This document shows, piece by piece, positions 60,721 to 63,133 of a DNA stretch of 63,133 nt. Position numbers and translations under genes: made by a program. Position 1 is the first letter of the stretch, and each line of letters opens with the position of its first letter. The notes beneath the pieces were generated by a model that made no database searches, was not told the DNA's origin, and saw only the letters and a list, made by a program, of their open reading frames with translations. Location of the stretch: the NCBI GenBank assembly GCA_900314685.1, contig OMWE01000014.1, positions 1 to 63,133 on the forward strand. Direction: 5' to 3'. This DNA is from an uncultured Actinomycetes bacterium. GTDB taxonomy: Bacteria; Actinomycetota; Coriobacteriia; Coriobacteriales; Atopobiaceae.

Positions 60721-60812
60721 TAGCTGGGATTTCACGGAATCCCCAAGCTAACAAAAAAGCAGGTAAGACGGACTTTTTTCTCCAAGCGTGAAGAAAGTCC
60801 GTCTTGCTTTTA
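60721..60812 (+). terminator. Double hairpin terminator of the amino-acid ABC operon
   Basis: A TAGCT/GGGATT...AATCCC/AGCTA stem (60721-60750) precedes a strong AAGACGGACTTT stem (60765-60776 with 60794-60805) enclosed by AAAAGC/GCTTTT (60755-60811). Confidence 0.93.
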
Positions 60813-60855
60813 CTGTATTGCCGCAGCTAGATGAGTTGTGTACTAACTTGACTTT

Positions 60856-60866
60856 TGTCTGGTAGA
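60856..60866. promoter_or_regulatory. Short dyad upstream of the GlnR-like gene
   Basis: GTCT-GGT-AGAC lies about 100 bases before the start, next to TTGACT (about 60849) and a TAGACT hexamer at 60902-60907 that could be the -10. Autoregulation is possible. Confidence 0.35.
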
Positions 60867-60967
60867 CAACCAAAAAGTTCCGATACCGTTTTGAAATATG
60901 CTAGACTGAGTAGGATTCAACATGCAGCTAGATGCCGATTTGATTCATTTGTAGGGAGAGCAAGCGG

Positions 60968-61642
60968 ATGCATCACAAAAACATCTTGCTCATCGCGCGG
61001 ACCACGCGCTATCACGATCGAATGCGCGAGCTGTCTCACAAACTCGACGTGTCCATCGCCCTTGCCACCCCTGCGACGTTTTCCCAGGCGATATCCTCCG
61101 GTCACGACTTTTCCCTCGTGATTGTCGACCCCGAGGGCATGGAGCGCGACACGCTCAATGCCGTGGATTCCTACGTCGCGGACAATGGCTTTATTCCGCG
61201 ACTCTTCATCATGGACGAGTCGAAGCTCTCCAAATTCCATCTGCCGGTGCAGGGCCGCAACGATTTCATTCTCTCTACGGCAGGCGATGCGGAGTTTGAG
61301 GTCCGCTGCACGCTGCTGCTGTGGCCTGGCGAGGAGAATGCGCCAGACGACATCGTCACCGTGGACAATATGACCATCAACCTGGCCACCTACCAGGTGT
61401 ATGTCGACGACGAGTCGGTCGACCTCACGCTGATGGAGTACTCGCTGCTGAGCTTCCTCGCCACGCATCCCTCGCGTGCCTACTCCCGCGAGGCGCTGCT
61501 GCACCGCGTGTGGGGCTTCGAGTACTGCGGCGGCACGCGTACCGTGGACGTCCACATCCGTCGTGTGCGCTCCAAGGTCGGACCGCAGGTCGCCGCCCAC
61601 ATCGTCACCGTCCGCGGCGTCGGCTACCTCTTCAAGCTGTAG
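60968..61642 (+). CDS. GlnR-like OmpR-family orphan response regulator
   Basis: A 224-residue regulator. The C-terminal winged helix (about 130-224) is clear: LTLMEYSLLSFLATHPSRAYSREALLHRVWGFEYCGGTRTVDVHIRRVRSKVG and VRGVGYLFKL. The N-terminal domain has a degenerate receiver; the loop DFILSTAGDAEFEVRCTL resembles GlnR of Streptomyces/Mycobacterium, which also lacks the phosphorylation pocket. In those bacteria GlnR controls glutamine synthetase, ammonium and amino-acid uptake. No histidine kinase gene is adjacent. The ATG at 60968 follows AGGGAGAGC. Location beside a GlnA-like gene and an amino-acid transporter supports nitrogen control. Confidence 0.85.
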   Translation: MHHKNILLIARTTRYHDRMRELSHKLDVSIALATPATFSQAISSGHDFSLVIVDPEGMERDTLNAVDSYVADNGFIPRLFIMDESKLSKFHLPVQGRNDFILSTAGDAEFEVRCTLLLWPGEENAPDDIVTVDNMTINLATYQVYVDDESVDLTLMEYSLLSFLATHPSRAYSREALLHRVWGFEYCGGTRTVDVHIRRVRSKVGPQVAAHIVTVRGVGYLFKL

Positions 61643-61869
61643 AGGAGCGGCAGGGCTTAGGAAATACACAGTGGTCCATCGCAACGGATGAGCCGCTTCA
61701 TATCTGAGGAGCAAAGATGGCGCGCTGGGGCATTTGCCTCGGTGCGTTTCACTTTTCAGGATACTTAAAGCCTTGTTCTGCTGACGTGACCTCGGCATAT
61801 TTTGAGCTTATCCTGCGGCGCTTCGGGTACAGTTGCAAATGTCCGAACATGTCTCAGCAAGGAGATGCC

Positions 61870-63133
61870 ATGAGCGACTATCAGGATGGTCCGCACTACG
61901 GCTACAATCCCTACGGCTCCGAAGACGAGCGTCCGGCAGGCGCCCAGCCGACGCAGCAGCAGCCGACGCAGGGCCAGGCGCCGTATCAGACGCCGCAATA
62001 CCCGCAGCAATCGGAGGCGGGCCAGGATCAGCAGCCGACGCAGCAGCAGCCGACGCAGCAGTATGCGCAGCAACCCACGCAGTCATACGCGCAGCAGCCG
62101 GCACAGCAGGGCTACGCCTACCCGCAAGACCAGTACGCGCAGCAGAAGTACGCCTCTTCTTATCAGCAGGCGTATCAGCCCGCTCCCCAGCAGCCGGCAT
62201 CCGGCGGTGATGGCAAGAAGGGCACGCCGCGCATGTTCGTGTTTGTCCTCGGTCTCGTGGGCGGTCTCGCCGGTGCGATCGCTCTCGTCGCGGCGCTGTA
62301 TTTCGGTGGCATAATCGGCGGTGGGTCTTCCGACTCCGACGACTCATCCGCACCGGCATCGAGCAGCGGCACGACGCAAAATGTCACCATCACCCCGTCG
62401 GGCGAGGACTCGACCGTGGCCGAGGCCGTCGCGGAGAAGTGCCTGCCCTCGGTCGTGACGATCACGGTCGAGACAGACGACGGCGAGGCGCTCGGCTCGG
62501 GCGTCATCCTCGACACCGACGGCGACATCATCACCAACTACCACCTCTTTGAGTACGGCAACAACTCGATCAGCGTCGACATCGAGGGCAAGACCTACAG
62601 CGCCGAGCTGGTCGGCTCCGACGAGTCCTCCGACATCGCCGTGATCAAGGCCGACCTCGAGGGTGCCAGCGTCACCCCGATCGAGCGCGGCGACTCCGAC
62701 GACCTGGTGGTGGGCAGCTGGGTCATGACCATCGGCAGCCCCTTCGGCCTCGAGCAGTCGGTCTCATCGGGCATCGTGAGCGCCCTCTACCGCTCCACGA
62801 CCATGGCCTCGCAGTCCGGTACCGCGATCTACGCCAACCTCATCCAGGTCGACGCGGCGGTCAATACCGGCAACTCCGGCGGCGCGCTCGTCAACGACCA
62901 GGGGCAGCTCGTGGGCATCTCCACGCTCGTGACCTCCTCGAGCGGCGACTTCTCGGGCATCGCCTTCGCCATCCCGGGCAACTACGCGCTCTCCCTGGCC
63001 GACAAGATCATCGCCGGCGAGAAGATCACCCACGCCTACATCGGCCTGTCGCTCTCCACGGTCAACGAGCAGAACGCCAAGTACAACAACCTCTCCGTGG
63101 ACCAGGGCGCCTATGTGGCCGAGGTCGCCGACG
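61870..63133 (+). CDS. htrA: HtrA/DegP-family membrane serine protease (3' end outside window)
   Basis: At least 421 residues, running off the right edge. A Gln/Pro/Tyr-rich cytosolic tail (1-115) with repeats of PTQQQPTQ type is followed by one membrane helix (about 122-146), a Ser/Asp linker and a trypsin-like domain: His225 in TNYHLF, Asp255 in SSDIAVIK and Ser336 in NTGNSGGAL. The beginning of what follows (AYIGLSLSTVNEQNAK) is the expected lead-in to a PDZ domain. It should degrade or chaperone damaged exported proteins. The ATG at 61870 follows AAGGAG. Confidence 0.94.
   Translation, partial: MSDYQDGPHYGYNPYGSEDERPAGAQPTQQQPTQGQAPYQTPQYPQQSEAGQDQQPTQQQPTQQYAQQPTQSYAQQPAQQGYAYPQDQYAQQKYASSYQQAYQPAPQQPASGGDGKKGTPRMFVFVLGLVGGLAGAIALVAALYFGGIIGGGSSDSDDSSAPASSSGTTQNVTITPSGEDSTVAEAVAEKCLPSVVTITVETDDGEALGSGVILDTDGDIITNYHLFEYGNNSISVDIEGKTYSAELVGSDESSDIAVIKADLEGASVTPIERGDSDDLVVGSWVMTIGSPFGLEQSVSSGIVSALYRSTTMASQSGTAIYANLIQVDAAVNTGNSGGALVNDQGQLVGISTLVTSSSGDFSGIAFAIPGNYALSLADKIIAGEKITHAYIGLSLSTVNEQNAKYNNLSVDQGAYVAEVAD

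Overview
The window is GC-rich, gene-dense bacterial chromosome from an anaerobic actinobacterium, most likely class Coriobacteriia (Olsenella/Collinsella-like). The evidence is a CarD-family RNAP factor, a GlnR-like orphan regulator, Asp23/AmaP and MurT/GatD envelope genes, a cytosolic [FeFe] hydrogenase and a tannase-type lipoprotein. This placement rests on gene content and protein resemblance; no rRNA or tRNA gene is present to confirm it. Both ends cut through genes: an ABC exporter on the left and an HtrA protease on the right.

Layout. 1-2.3 kb: ABC exporter and prolyl-tRNA deacylase. 2.3-3 kb: an AT-rich island with nested palindromes. 3-6.8 kb: a two-gene hydrogenase operon (HydA plus a NuoF-tail/GltD fusion). 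7.3-13.7 kb: a one-TM low-complexity protein, MmuM, a GNAT, a secreted nuclease, an HD hydrolase and a membrane GDPD. 13.7-16.7 kb: a PD-(D/E)XK-like protein, a radical SAM protein and a divergent ArsR regulator. 16.65-17.07 kb: an inverted array of about 14 units of 20-21 bp. 17-24 kb: a HUMPS-family protein with an AEC transporter, cyclophilin lipoprotein, acylphosphatase, DegV and a tannase-like lipoprotein. 24-37.7 kb: CarD, ACT protein, citrate synthase, Kup, S10 peptidase, RlmK(L), phosphoglucomutase, a C39-like protein and ArgR. 37.9-55.6 kb: PBP1a, TyrS, U32 protein, NifU-like protein, Lgt, YebC, LCP, the AmaP-DUF2273-Asp23-MurT-GatD-Map run and GpmA. 55.8-61.6 kb: a nitrogen-themed block of GlnA-like protein, polar amino-acid ABC transporter and GlnR-like regulator. 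The window ends in HtrA.

Main points of interest. (1) The inverted, helically phased repeat array between two convergent genes at 16.68-17.03 kb. (2) Several housekeeping-family proteins in which catalytic residues are visibly replaced: a GlnA homologue, the RlmL half of RlmKL, a tannase, a C39 peptidase and a HUMPS-fold enzyme. (3) A compact hydrogenase operon with an unusual electron-input subunit and an extra repeat-coded insertion beside the H-cluster. (4) In-frame minisatellites (18-36 bp units) that build low-complexity linkers in many unrelated genes. (5) Several structured or repetitive intergenic regions, three of them between convergent genes. No CRISPR array, insertion sequence, prophage or tRNA was seen.
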